In this document: positions 1 to 6,977 of the stretch, piece after piece
Layout of the letters: every line of letters starts with the position of its first letter
Position numbering within the stretch: position 1 is the first letter of the stretch
Assembly: GCA_030838265.1 (NCBI GenBank)
Contig: JAUTXA010000215.1
Span: 1 to 8,082, forward strand
DNA from: Actinomycetota bacterium
Lineage (GTDB): Bacteria > Actinomycetota > Acidimicrobiia > Acidimicrobiales > BP-101
Direction of reading: 5' to 3'
Length of the DNA: 8,082 bases
The notes under the pieces: generated by a model
Databases searched by the model: none
What the model was told of the DNA's origin: nothing
The model's input: the letters and a program-made list of their open reading frames with translations, nothing else
Program-made: the position numbers and the translations under genes

Positions 1-1
1 C

Positions 2-1036
2 GGCGGCTGGTTCACCAACTGGGTCGACACCACGACCGTCCTCGGGCCTTCGCAGTGGGAGACCTTCCACGTCGACCAACTGATCCCGTGGGTCGACGCC
101 AACCTCCGCACCATCGCCACCCGTGAGGGACGGGCCGTGGCTGGCTTGTCGCAGGGCGGTTTCGGTTCGACGACCTATCCGGCCCGCCATCCCGACATGT
201 TCATCTCGGCCGCCTCGTTCTCGGGCGCGCCCGACATCGATTACAACCCGATGGTCGCGGCAGGGGCCACCGCCGTCATCCAGGCGACCGCCGTCGGGCT
301 CGACGGGGTGCAGCCCGATGCCATGTTCGGGTCGAGGGCGACCGACGAGATCAACTGGCAGGGCCACGACCCGGCCGACCTCGTCACCAACCTGCGCGGC
401 GTCGACCTCTGGCTCTACACCGCCACTGGCGCGCCCGGGCCGCTCGACCCGACGGTCCCCAATCCGGCCGCCATGGGGATCGAGTGGCTCACCTATAACT
501 CGACGCAAAGCTTCGTCCAGCGGGCCCAGCTGCTGGGGGTGCCCGTCCATGTTGAGGACTACACCTTCGGCACCCACTCGTGGCCCTACTGGGCCCGCGA
601 CCTCAGCCAGTACATGGTGCCGTTGATGGAGACCTTCGCCCACCCGACGGCGCCGCCCGCCACCACCTCGTACCAGTCGATCGACCGCAGCTGGTCGCAG
701 TGGGGCTGGTCCGTGTCGTTGGATCGCCCGGCCGACCAGCAGTTCAGCTCGCTCACCGCCGCCACCGCCCAGGGCTTCACCCTCGAGGGAACGGGCAACG
801 CGTCGGTCGTCACGCCGGCCCTGTACGCCCCCGGGGCGCGCACCACCGTCACCATCACCGACCCGCTTGCCACCTCGAGCTTCCCGAGCTACGCCGATTC
901 CGCGGGCCGAATGCACATCACCGTCCCTCTCGGTCGGGAGCAGATACCTGCCGAGGTCGGCAGCGCGGCAGTCATCGGGGTGCCCGGCATCCCGCCGTGG
1001 GGCAGCACGGCGACGGTCACCATCGCCGCCGAGTAG
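2..1036 (+). CDS. Antigen 85-type esterase / acyltransferase (alpha/beta hydrolase), 5' end outside window
   Basis: The frame is open from the window edge to TAG at 1034-1036, giving 344 visible residues; the start and any signal peptide lie to the left. It reads as the esterase family that includes mycobacterial antigen 85 and related carboxyl esterases (PF00756-like). Visible landmarks are a GGWFTNW stretch at the edge, WETFHVDQLIPWVDANL, the nucleophile elbow GLSQGG with Ser at visible residue 50 (149-151), and GTHSWPYW with the catalytic His at residue 192 (575-577). The last motif is nearly the same as in antigen 85. The acid residue is less clear; Asp149 in GPLDP (446-448) is a candidate. 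About 120 residues after the hydrolase core look beta-rich and form a C-terminal extension. Family members are usually secreted, and I infer that here. The substrate is unknown, and mycolyl transfer should not be assumed. The GTG at 137 is internal, not the start. Confidence 0.85.
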   Translation, partial: GGWFTNWVDTTTVLGPSQWETFHVDQLIPWVDANLRTIATREGRAVAGLSQGGFGSTTYPARHPDMFISAASFSGAPDIDYNPMVAAGATAVIQATAVGLDGVQPDAMFGSRATDEINWQGHDPADLVTNLRGVDLWLYTATGAPGPLDPTVPNPAAMGIEWLTYNSTQSFVQRAQLLGVPVHVEDYTFGTHSWPYWARDLSQYMVPLMETFAHPTAPPATTSYQSIDRSWSQWGWSVSLDRPADQQFSSLTAATAQGFTLEGTGNASVVTPALYAPGARTTVTITDPLATSSFPSYADSAGRMHITVPLGREQIPAEVGSAAVIGVPGIPPWGSTATVTIAAE

Positions 1037-1045
1037 GAACTGGGG

Positions 1046-2314
1046 GTGGACTTCGACCTGCCCCCGGACCTGGCGGACTACCTCGTCGAGCTGGACGACT
1101 TCATCGAACGGGAGATCAAGCCGCTCGAGCAGGAGAACGACAACATCCGGTTCTTCGACCATCGCCGTGAGGACGCCCGCACCGACTGGGAGCGAGGCGG
1201 CCTCCCCAACACCGAGTGGGAGGCCCTGCTCTACGAGGCTCGCCGTCGGGCCGACGCCGCCGGGCACTACCGCTACCCCTTCCCCAAGGAGTACGGCGGG
1301 AAGGAGGGAACCAACCTCGGGATGGCAGTCATCCGCGAGCACCTGGCCGGCAAGGGCCTGGGCCTGCACTGCGACCTCCAGAACGAGCACGCCATCGTGG
1401 GGAACAACGTCGGCCTGTTGCTGATGATCGCCTACGGAACCGACGAGCAGAAGGCCGAGTGGATCGACGACCTGGCCGAAGGGCGCCGGGGCTTCGCCTT
1501 CGGCATCACCGAGCCCGAGCACGGCTCGGACGCCACCCACATGGAGACGCGGGCGGTTCGCGATGGCGACGAGTGGGTCATCAACGGCGAGAAGACGTGG
1601 AACACCGGCATCCACCGGGCGACGTACGACCTGATCTTCGCCCGCACGAGTGGCAAGGCGGGCGACGGCACGGGCATCACCGCCTTCCTCGTCCCCACCG
1701 AGACTCCCGGCTTCAAGATCGAGGAGTTCCTGTGGACCTTCAACATGCCGACCGACCACGCCCACATCTCGCTCACCGACGTCAGGGTGGCGGACGGAGC
1801 GATCTTCGGCGGCGAGGGACGCGGCCTCCAAGTCGTGCAGCACTTCTTCAACGAGAATCGCATCCGCCAGGCCGCATCGAGCCTGGGCGCCGCCCAGTAC
1901 TGCATCAACGAGGCGGTCGAGTACGCCAAGGTGCGGGCCCCGTTCGGCAAGCCCCTGTCGACGAACCAGGCCATCCAGTTCCCTCTCGTCGAACTCCAGA
2001 CCCAGTGCGAGATGCTCCGCGCCCTCATCCACAAGACGGCATGGGGCATGGACACCTACGGACCTTTTTCGCAATCCGACAAAGTCAGCATGTGCAACTA
2101 CTGGGCCAACCGCCTGTGCTGCGAGGCGGCCGACCGGGCCATGCAGGTCCACGGGGGGATGGGCTACTCCCGCCACAAGCCCTTCGAGCACATCTACCGC
2201 CACCACCGGCGCTACCGGATCACCGAGGGCTCCGAGGAGATCCAGATGCGTCGCATCGCCGGCTACATGTTCGGATTCATGGGCCAGCAGGCCCCAAAGG
2301 GCGTCACCGCCTGA
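1046..2314 (+). CDS. Acyl-CoA dehydrogenase family protein
   Basis: This 422-residue protein has the normal length for an FAD-dependent acyl-CoA dehydrogenase, which oxidises an acyl-CoA to the trans-2-enoyl-CoA and passes electrons to electron-transfer flavoprotein in the cytoplasm. The N-terminal helical domain covers about residues 1-145. The signature FGITEPEHGSD is at 152-162 and WVINGEKTWNTG follows at about 177-188. The C-terminal helical domain has HGGMGYS at 369-375 and RITEGSEEIQ. Glu394 (GAG 2225-2227) falls where the catalytic base lies in medium-chain enzymes. The GTG start at 1046 is supported by AGGA at 1035-1038, 7 nt upstream. The gene begins 9 bp after the esterase stop, so the two are probably co-transcribed. 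Chain length and substrate cannot be told from the sequence. The stretch around 2063-2090 is locally richer in A/T but stays in frame. Confidence 0.95.
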   Translation: MDFDLPPDLADYLVELDDFIEREIKPLEQENDNIRFFDHRREDARTDWERGGLPNTEWEALLYEARRRADAAGHYRYPFPKEYGGKEGTNLGMAVIREHLAGKGLGLHCDLQNEHAIVGNNVGLLLMIAYGTDEQKAEWIDDLAEGRRGFAFGITEPEHGSDATHMETRAVRDGDEWVINGEKTWNTGIHRATYDLIFARTSGKAGDGTGITAFLVPTETPGFKIEEFLWTFNMPTDHAHISLTDVRVADGAIFGGEGRGLQVVQHFFNENRIRQAASSLGAAQYCINEAVEYAKVRAPFGKPLSTNQAIQFPLVELQTQCEMLRALIHKTAWGMDTYGPFSQSDKVSMCNYWANRLCCEAADRAMQVHGGMGYSRHKPFEHIYRHHRRYRITEGSEEIQMRRIAGYMFGFMGQQAPKGVTA

Positions 2315-2389
2315 CCCGCTGAGCGCCCATTCACAACAACTTCACACGATCGGTCCGCCTCGCGTTCCGCGACGTGCCATCGTTTTGGC
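2315..2389 (+). other. Short intergenic region with a TTCACA direct repeat and small inverted repeat
   Basis: These 75 bp separate the acyl-CoA dehydrogenase from the transglutaminase pair. TTCACA occurs twice, at 2330-2335 and 2341-2346, 11 bp apart or about one helical turn. A short perfect inverted repeat, TCGCG-TTC-CGCGA, lies at 2360-2372. I see no convincing -35/-10 pair, no T-tract after the inverted repeat, and no Shine-Dalgarno sequence ahead of the GTG at 2390. The region may hold a promoter giving a leaderless or nearly leaderless transcript, or may only be a spacer inside an operon. Both readings are inference. Confidence 0.3.
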
Positions 2390-3196
2390 GTGCTCGTACG
2401 CGTGGGCTGTGAGTTCGTCCACCGCCTCGACGCGCCCGCCCACGCCGTGCTCCAGGTCGAGCCCCGCATCGACGGGGGCTTCACCCTCCTCACCGAGGAG
2501 TGGACGCCCGAGCCGGCGCTCACGTCGCGCCGCTACCTCGACGGCTTCGGCAACCTCTGCCGACGGCTGACCATCCCCGCCGGTCGCTCGGTACTGAAGT
2601 ACAACGCTTTAGTGCAGACGGACCGGTCGGTCGACCCGTCAGACCTCACCGCCCGGCAGCTGAATGCCGACGAGCTGCCCGACGACGTCCTCGAGTTCAC
2701 CCTGCCCAGCCGGCTCTGCCCCAGCGACGAGATCGCCGATCAGGCCTGGGAGCTCTTCGGCGCGCTCGACCCCGGTTGGGGACGGGTGCAGGCCATCAGC
2801 GACTGGGTCCACAACGAGGTCACGTTCGGCTACGGGTCCAGCTCCCGGGTGACGACGGCAGCCGACGTGCTCAAGTCGCGGGCCGGGGTGTGCCGAGACT
2901 TTGCTCATCTCTTCATCGCCTGCTGCCGAGCCGTCGGGGTGCCCGCCCGCTACGCCTTCGGGTACCTGCCCGACATCGACGTGCCTCCCGTCGACGTCGC
3001 CATGGACTTCTGCGCGTGGGCCGAGGTCTACCTGGGCGATCGGTGGTGGACGTTCGACCCCCGCAACAACCAGCAGCGGATCGGACGGGTCCTCATCGGG
3101 CGGGGCCGCGACGCGGTCGACGTGGCCATGGTGACCAGCTTCGGCACCGCCGAGCTCGAGACCATGACGGTCTGGGCCGACGAGGTGCCGGCGTGA
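2390..3196 (+). CDS. Transglutaminase-like protein with Cys in place of the catalytic His (first of tandem pair)
   Basis: This 268-residue protein has the layout of bacterial transglutaminase-family proteins: an N-terminal beta region (about 1-100, starting LVRVGCEF and VLQVEPR) and a C-terminal transglutaminase core. The nucleophile is Cys168 in AGVCRDFAH (TGC 2891-2893). The triad Asp is Asp223 in WWTFDPRNN (3056-3058). The middle triad position, where a His normally precedes AW, is Cys208 in MDFCAWAEVYLG (TGC 3011-3013). The protein may therefore have altered chemistry or be a non-catalytic partner. The GTG start at 2390 is the first start codon after the in-frame TGA at 2312 and fits the family N terminus, although no Shine-Dalgarno sequence is seen. 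It contains a TTA leucine codon at 2609-2611, rare in this DNA. The stop overlaps the next start by one base (TGATG), so translation is probably coupled. There is no signal peptide. The substrate is unknown. Confidence 0.9.
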   Translation: MLVRVGCEFVHRLDAPAHAVLQVEPRIDGGFTLLTEEWTPEPALTSRRYLDGFGNLCRRLTIPAGRSVLKYNALVQTDRSVDPSDLTARQLNADELPDDVLEFTLPSRLCPSDEIADQAWELFGALDPGWGRVQAISDWVHNEVTFGYGSSSRVTTAADVLKSRAGVCRDFAHLFIACCRAVGVPARYAFGYLPDIDVPPVDVAMDFCAWAEVYLGDRWWTFDPRNNQQRIGRVLIGRGRDAVDVAMVTSFGTAELETMTVWADEVPA

Positions 3197-4059
3197 TGCA
3201 AGAGGCGGCGGCCGCGACGGCCGCCATCGCATCCGCCTCCGCCGAACCGGACGCCGAGCTCACCTACCGGCTCCGCCAGCAGATCCGCTACGAGTACGAC
3301 GAGCCGGTGCGCGACGTGCACCAGCGCCTCGTCGTGGTGCCGCCGGCCGAGCACGGTCCCCAGTGGCGCACTGAGTGGGACCTCGCCGTCGATGGCGCCG
3401 ACGTCACCCGCCGCCGAACCAGCACCGACCGGTTCGGCAACACGGTCGCCGACGTCGACCTAGCTCGGGTCGAGGAGTCGGTCACCTTCACGGTGACGAG
3501 CACCGTCGTCAAGGCGATGACGGCCGATCCCCACGTGGCCCGCTGGCGGCGCGCCCACCTGGCGTCGACCCGCCTCACCCAGCCCGGTGACGCCATTGCC
3601 GCCCTGGCCGACGAGGCCAAGCGGGCCGCTGATCCCGGCGCCGCGCTGTGCCGCTTGGTGCACGGGGCGCTCCAGTACGAGTGGGGCGTCACCGACGTGT
3701 CGACCACCGCGGCCGAGGCTCTGCAGGTCGGTCGCGGCGTGTGCCAGGACTACGCCCACGTGATGCTGGCCGGCTGCCGATCGCTCGGCGTGGCGGCCCG
3801 GTACGTGTCGGGCCACCTGCTCGGCGAGGGCGGAAGCCACGCGTGGGTCGAGGTGCTCCATCCCGATCCCTCGGCCCGCGGCCGGTGGCTGGTCGAGGGT
3901 TGGGACCCCACTCACGATGCCCGGACGGGCGCCCGGCACGTCACCATCGCGGTCGGCCGCGACTACGCCGACGTCGCTCCCATGTCGGGCACCTACGACG
4001 GGTTGGGCGTCGGCAACCGCCTCAGCGTGGTGAAGACGCTGACTCCGTCCGTCCCCTAA
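3196..4059 (+). CDS. Transglutaminase-like cysteine protease/amidase with complete triad (second of tandem pair)
   Basis: This 287-residue protein starts at ATG 3196-3198, which shares its A with the upstream TGA. The frame is open further left, but there it only shadows the first transglutaminase gene. After a short Ala-rich, probably disordered lead (about 1-23), an N-terminal beta domain of the Bact_transglu_N type begins at LTYRLRQQIRYEYDEPV, with the typical HQRLVVVP. The transglutaminase core carries a full triad: Cys183 in GRGVCQDYAH, His215 in GGSHAWVEV and Asp237 in GWDPTHD. Such proteins may hydrolyse or transfer acyl groups at peptide or isopeptide bonds. In bacteria they often occur with circularly permuted ATP-grasp and alpha-E proteins, in clusters proposed to make peptide-like products; those partners are not in this window. 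With no signal peptide, a cytoplasmic location is likely. The coupled pair may form a heterodimer (inference). Confidence 0.92.
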   Translation: MQEAAAATAAIASASAEPDAELTYRLRQQIRYEYDEPVRDVHQRLVVVPPAEHGPQWRTEWDLAVDGADVTRRRTSTDRFGNTVADVDLARVEESVTFTVTSTVVKAMTADPHVARWRRAHLASTRLTQPGDAIAALADEAKRAADPGAALCRLVHGALQYEWGVTDVSTTAAEALQVGRGVCQDYAHVMLAGCRSLGVAARYVSGHLLGEGGSHAWVEVLHPDPSARGRWLVEGWDPTHDARTGARHVTIAVGRDYADVAPMSGTYDGLGVGNRLSVVKTLTPSVP

Positions 4060-4168
4060 CTCGGGTCCCGCCGTCAGCGCGGGTGGCAGGGGCCGAAGAC
4101 ACGAGAAGCGGGAACCAGCCCGCTGCCCAGCGACGTCGAACCCTCAAACCGACGAGGGAGATGGATCG
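4060..4168 (+). promoter_or_regulatory. Structured leader upstream of VWA gene, with Shine-Dalgarno in a hairpin
   Basis: This 109-bp gap holds three simple hairpins. H1 pairs CCCGC 4067-4071 with GCGGG 4079-4083. H2 pairs AGCGGG 4107-4112 with CCCGCT 4119-4124 (loop AACCAG). H3 pairs CCCTC 4141-4145 with GAGGG 4154-4158. The right arm of H3 is the Shine-Dalgarno sequence (GAGGGAG 4154-4160, 8 nt before ATG 4169), so H3 would hide it. Alternative pairings exist: GGCAGGGG at 4085-4092 can pair with 4119-4127 (one bulged G) and would disrupt H2. This suggests a regulated leader, though short GC stems arise easily in such DNA. H1 lies just after the transglutaminase stop and has no T-tract, so it is at best a weak terminator. 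I see no clear promoter hexamers. Confidence 0.35.
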
Positions 4169-5431
4169 ATGGGGCGTCGTTCAAGTTTGGCGGTCGTGGC
4201 TCTGGTGGCGGCCGTAGGGGTGACCGGCGGGGGTTGCGCAAGGAGGGCCTCGATGCAACACGTGGGGAAGGCCCTCTCCAGCAGCGGTGACGGCAGCGTC
4301 GCCGCCACCAGCGGGCCGGAGGCGGCGGCGGGACACCCGGCCGACGCGGCCGCTCCGTCGACCAATCAGAACCGGGTCGGACTTCGGGCCGGCAGCGTCG
4401 ATGACAACGCGCGCTTCACCGACTATCTGGCCTACCGGCATGCCTTTGCCGACCAACACCTCGCGGCCCACGACTTCGACGTCACCGAGCGCCACGTCTT
4501 CACGGTGGCGACACCGTCGGGATCGCCCGTCCTGGGCGCGGTCATCAAGGTCAAGACGACGGCAGGCGCCCCGGTGGCCGAGCTACGCACCTTCGCCGAC
4601 GGACGGGCGCTGTGGTTCCCCAAGGCGACCAAGGCGGGCGCAGCCAACCGCTTCAAGGTCGAGGTGACCAAGGGCCACGCCACCAAGACGATCACGATCG
4701 ATCGGGCCTCGCTCGACCACGCGGTGACGCTCGACGCGCCGGCTGCACCGGCTCGGTCCCTCGACGTCGAGTTCCTGGTCGACGCCACCGGCAGCATGGG
4801 CGACGAGATCGCCCAGCTCAAGGCCAGCTTGTCGAGCATCTCCGACCGCGTCCGCTCGCTGCCCAGTCACCCGGATGTCCGCTTCGCCCTCACCATCTTC
4901 CGCGACCGCGGCGACGACAGCCTGTCACGGACGTGGGACTTCACCGCCGACGTGGCCGGCTTCCGCCGGTCGATCGCCGACATCGAGGCCACGGGCGGCG
5001 GCGACACGCCCGAGGACGTCCAGCAAGGCCTCCACGATGCCCTGGCCAAGCCGTCGTGGCGGGGCGCCGACACGGTGAAGCTCGTCTTCCTGGTCGGCGA
5101 TGCGACGCCTCACCTCGACTACGACCACGACCCCGACTACGTCGACGCCATCGTCACGGCGGCCGCCGAGGGGATCAAGATCGAGTCCTTGGCCGCCAGT
5201 GGACTCGACGACCAGGGTGAGTACATCTGGCGCCAGCTGGCCCAGGCCACCCTCGGGCAGTTCGTGTTCCTCACCTACGGCGCCGACGACACCACGACCA
5301 ACCACGTGAGCGGATACACACCCGACGACCTCGACGACTTGGTCGTCCGCCTGATCTGTGGCGAGCTTGGCGGCTCGTCCCCCCAGGGCGTCACCAACAC
5401 CCAGAGCGGCAAGGGCTCGACCCAGCAGTGA
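4169..5431 (+). CDS. Exported VWA-domain protein, probable lipoprotein
   Basis: This 420-residue protein begins with an export signal: RR at 3-4, a hydrophobic stretch at about 7-19, then GGGC with Cys23. The Cys could be a lipidation site, but Gly at -3 departs from the usual Leu/Val/Ile, so plain secretion is possible. Residues about 24-80 are low in structure. Residues about 85-190 look like a beta-sandwich resembling carboxypeptidase-regulatory/Ig-like domains (VATPSGSPVLGAVIKV, FADGRALWFP). A von Willebrand A domain follows, starting DVEFLVDATGSMG. Its MIDAS metal site is intact: Asp205, Thr207 and Ser209, Thr280 in GGGDTPED, and Asp311 in VGDATPHLD. Such domains bind protein ligands through a divalent metal ion. 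ATG 4169 is chosen because GAGGGAG lies 8 nt upstream and it gives a full signal sequence. The ligand is unknown. The gene could be read through from the transglutaminase genes, but it acts outside the membrane and they do not appear to. Confidence 0.9.
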   Translation: MGRRSSLAVVALVAAVGVTGGGCARRASMQHVGKALSSSGDGSVAATSGPEAAAGHPADAAAPSTNQNRVGLRAGSVDDNARFTDYLAYRHAFADQHLAAHDFDVTERHVFTVATPSGSPVLGAVIKVKTTAGAPVAELRTFADGRALWFPKATKAGAANRFKVEVTKGHATKTITIDRASLDHAVTLDAPAAPARSLDVEFLVDATGSMGDEIAQLKASLSSISDRVRSLPSHPDVRFALTIFRDRGDDSLSRTWDFTADVAGFRRSIADIEATGGGDTPEDVQQGLHDALAKPSWRGADTVKLVFLVGDATPHLDYDHDPDYVDAIVTAAAEGIKIESLAASGLDDQGEYIWRQLAQATLGQFVFLTYGADDTTTNHVSGYTPDDLDDLVVRLICGELGGSSPQGVTNTQSGKGSTQQ

Positions 5432-5441
5432 TCCGGTGCGG

Positions 5442-6977
5442 TCAGCCGGGCCCGAACACCTCGAACACCTCCACCACATCGGCCCCAGACGGCACGGCCG
5501 CCGGCTGGCCAGGCCCCGGTGGGTCGACCCGAGGGATGAGGAACGACACGACGGCGCCGACCACGACGAACGAGGCGGCGACGAACAGAGCGGCTCGGGT
5601 CCCGTGGGCCAGAGCGCGGACCGGCAAGCCGCCGTGGCGAACGGTCTGGGCGGTGAGGATGGATCCGATGATGGCCACGCCCAGCCCGCTGCCTACCTGG
5701 CGAAGGGTGGCATTGGCGCCACTGGCGACCCCCGACTTGCCGGGGTCGATGTCGGAGAGCACGACGTTGGTGAGCTGCGAGCTGGCGAAGCCGATCCCGA
5801 CCCCGAAGAGGAAGAAGCCAGCGAGCACGTCGGGGAAGGTGACCGACGGCCGGATGACGAGCGCCACCAAGACCAGCCCGACGGCCTCGGACACCAAGCC
5901 CAAGCGCAAGACCGAGGTCACCCCGATGCGCCGGGTGAGGCGGCCGCCGACCTGGGCCCCGACGATGACGAAGACACCCACCGGGAACATCCACATCCCG
6001 TTGCGCTGGGCCGAGATGTGCTTGGCGTTCTGCAGGAAGATGGGCAGGACGAAGATGAGGCCGAGCTGGCCCATGGCCAGAATCACCGTCGTCAGCAGCC
6101 CGTAGCGAAAGCCCTTGTGGCGCAGCTGGCCGAACTCGAAGAGGGGACTCTGCTCTGCCCGCTCCTTGGCCCGCTCGAGGCGGTAGAAGGCGAACAGGAT
6201 CGCCACCGAGACGGCGAACACGATCGGGGTCACCGAGATCGGTGACGTGGCCGCCCAGACGCGATGCCCGCGGAGGGAGAAGTCCCGCAGCGGCTGCCAC
6301 CAGCCGTAGGTGCCGCCCTCGGTGATCCCGAACACCAGCAGGAACATCCCCGAGGCCACGAGCAGGGCACCGGGGACGTCGATCCGGATGCGTCCCTCAG
6401 CTCGGAGGCCCCGGGGCATGAAGGCAACGGCGCCGACGATGGCCAGCGGGGCCACGATCACGTTGATGCCGAAAGCCCATCGCCACGAGTAGTTCGTGGT
6501 GAGGAAGCCGCCGACGACGGGTCCGAAGGCGGCAGCCGCTCCGGCGGTAGCTCCCCACGCCGCGAAGGCGGTCGCCCGCTCCGGCCCGGTGAAGGTGTTG
6601 GAGAGGATGGCGAGGGTCGAGGGCATCATCATCGACGCCCCCATCCCCTCGATGATCGCCTCGCCCAGGATCAGCATCGGAACGTTCTGCGAGACAGCGG
6701 CCAGCAGCGACCCGGTGCCGAAGAGGAAGGCACCCCCGATGAAGACTCGGCGATGGCCGAAGATGTCGCCCAGTCGGCCGCCGATGATCAGCAGGGTGGC
6801 GAACGTCAGGGCGTAGCCGGTGATCACCCACTCGAGGCTGGGCAGGGTTGTGTGGAAGTCCCGCCGGATCGTCGGGATAGCGACGTTGAGAACCGAGTTG
6901 TCGAGCACCACGATGAAGATCGAGGTGATGACGATGGCCAGGGTGAACCACCGTCGGGCGTCGGTTGCTTCGGTCAG
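5442..6977 (-). CDS. DHA2-family (14-helix) MFS drug/proton antiporter, probable CTG start
   Basis: This is a 511-residue inner-membrane transporter of the EmrB/QacA type. Motif D1 (LDNSVLNVAIPTI, about 25-37), motif A (GGRLGDIFGHRR, 66-77) and the antiporter motif C (GPVVGGF, 152-158) are all clear, and hydrophobic segments continue to about residue 490 with a polar tail. Such pumps export drugs or other toxic compounds using the proton gradient. The start is unusual. The frame contains no ATG, GTG or TTG for at least 25 codons upstream of 6977, and the first one downstream is GTG at codon 23, inside helix 1. CTG at 6977-6975 overlaps the upstream TGA as CTGA and gives a normal short N terminus (TEATDARRWFTL), so I chose it. 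No Shine-Dalgarno sequence is nearby, so re-initiation after the oxidoreductase is likely. The frame stays open much further upstream, but that part is a shadow of the oxidoreductase gene. Its stop is 10 bp from the convergent VWA gene. Confidence 0.9.
   Translation of the reverse strand: MTEATDARRWFTLAIVITSIFIVVLDNSVLNVAIPTIRRDFHTTLPSLEWVITGYALTFATLLIIGGRLGDIFGHRRVFIGGAFLFGTGSLLAAVSQNVPMLILGEAIIEGMGASMMMPSTLAILSNTFTGPERATAFAAWGATAGAAAAFGPVVGGFLTTNYSWRWAFGINVIVAPLAIVGAVAFMPRGLRAEGRIRIDVPGALLVASGMFLLVFGITEGGTYGWWQPLRDFSLRGHRVWAATSPISVTPIVFAVSVAILFAFYRLERAKERAEQSPLFEFGQLRHKGFRYGLLTTVILAMGQLGLIFVLPIFLQNAKHISAQRNGMWMFPVGVFVIVGAQVGGRLTRRIGVTSVLRLGLVSEAVGLVLVALVIRPSVTFPDVLAGFFLFGVGIGFASSQLTNVVLSDIDPGKSGVASGANATLRQVGSGLGVAIIGSILTAQTVRHGGLPVRALAHGTRAALFVAASFVVVGAVVSFLIPRVDPPGPGQPAAVPSGADVVEVFEVFGPG

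Noticed and set aside
1216..2322. A 368-codon ORF overlapping the acyl-CoA dehydrogenase on the same strand.
   Set aside because: Its composition is Arg/Pro/Gly-rich with no motif, while the overlapping frame has all dehydrogenase signatures.
2500..3195. Upstream extension of the second transglutaminase frame.
   Set aside because: It overlaps the first transglutaminase and encodes Arg-rich shadow sequence; the TGATG junction at 3194-3198 gives the natural start.
4067..4083. Hairpin just after the transglutaminase stop as an intrinsic terminator.
   Set aside because: The stem is only 5 bp with a 7-nt loop and no T-tract follows, so it is noted within the leader but not called a terminator.
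4161..4217. An 18-codon Trp-rich ORF (MDRWGVVQVWRSWLWWRP) overlapping the VWA gene start, resembling an attenuator leader peptide.
   Set aside because: Its ATG directly abuts the Shine-Dalgarno sequence with no spacer, and its Trp codons come from reading the signal-peptide region in another frame. No Trp biosynthesis gene follows.
2390..5431. Transglutaminase pair plus VWA protein as one new system.
   Set aside because: The transglutaminases lack signal peptides while the VWA protein is exported, and a separate leader lies between them. Adjacency alone does not support a joint function.
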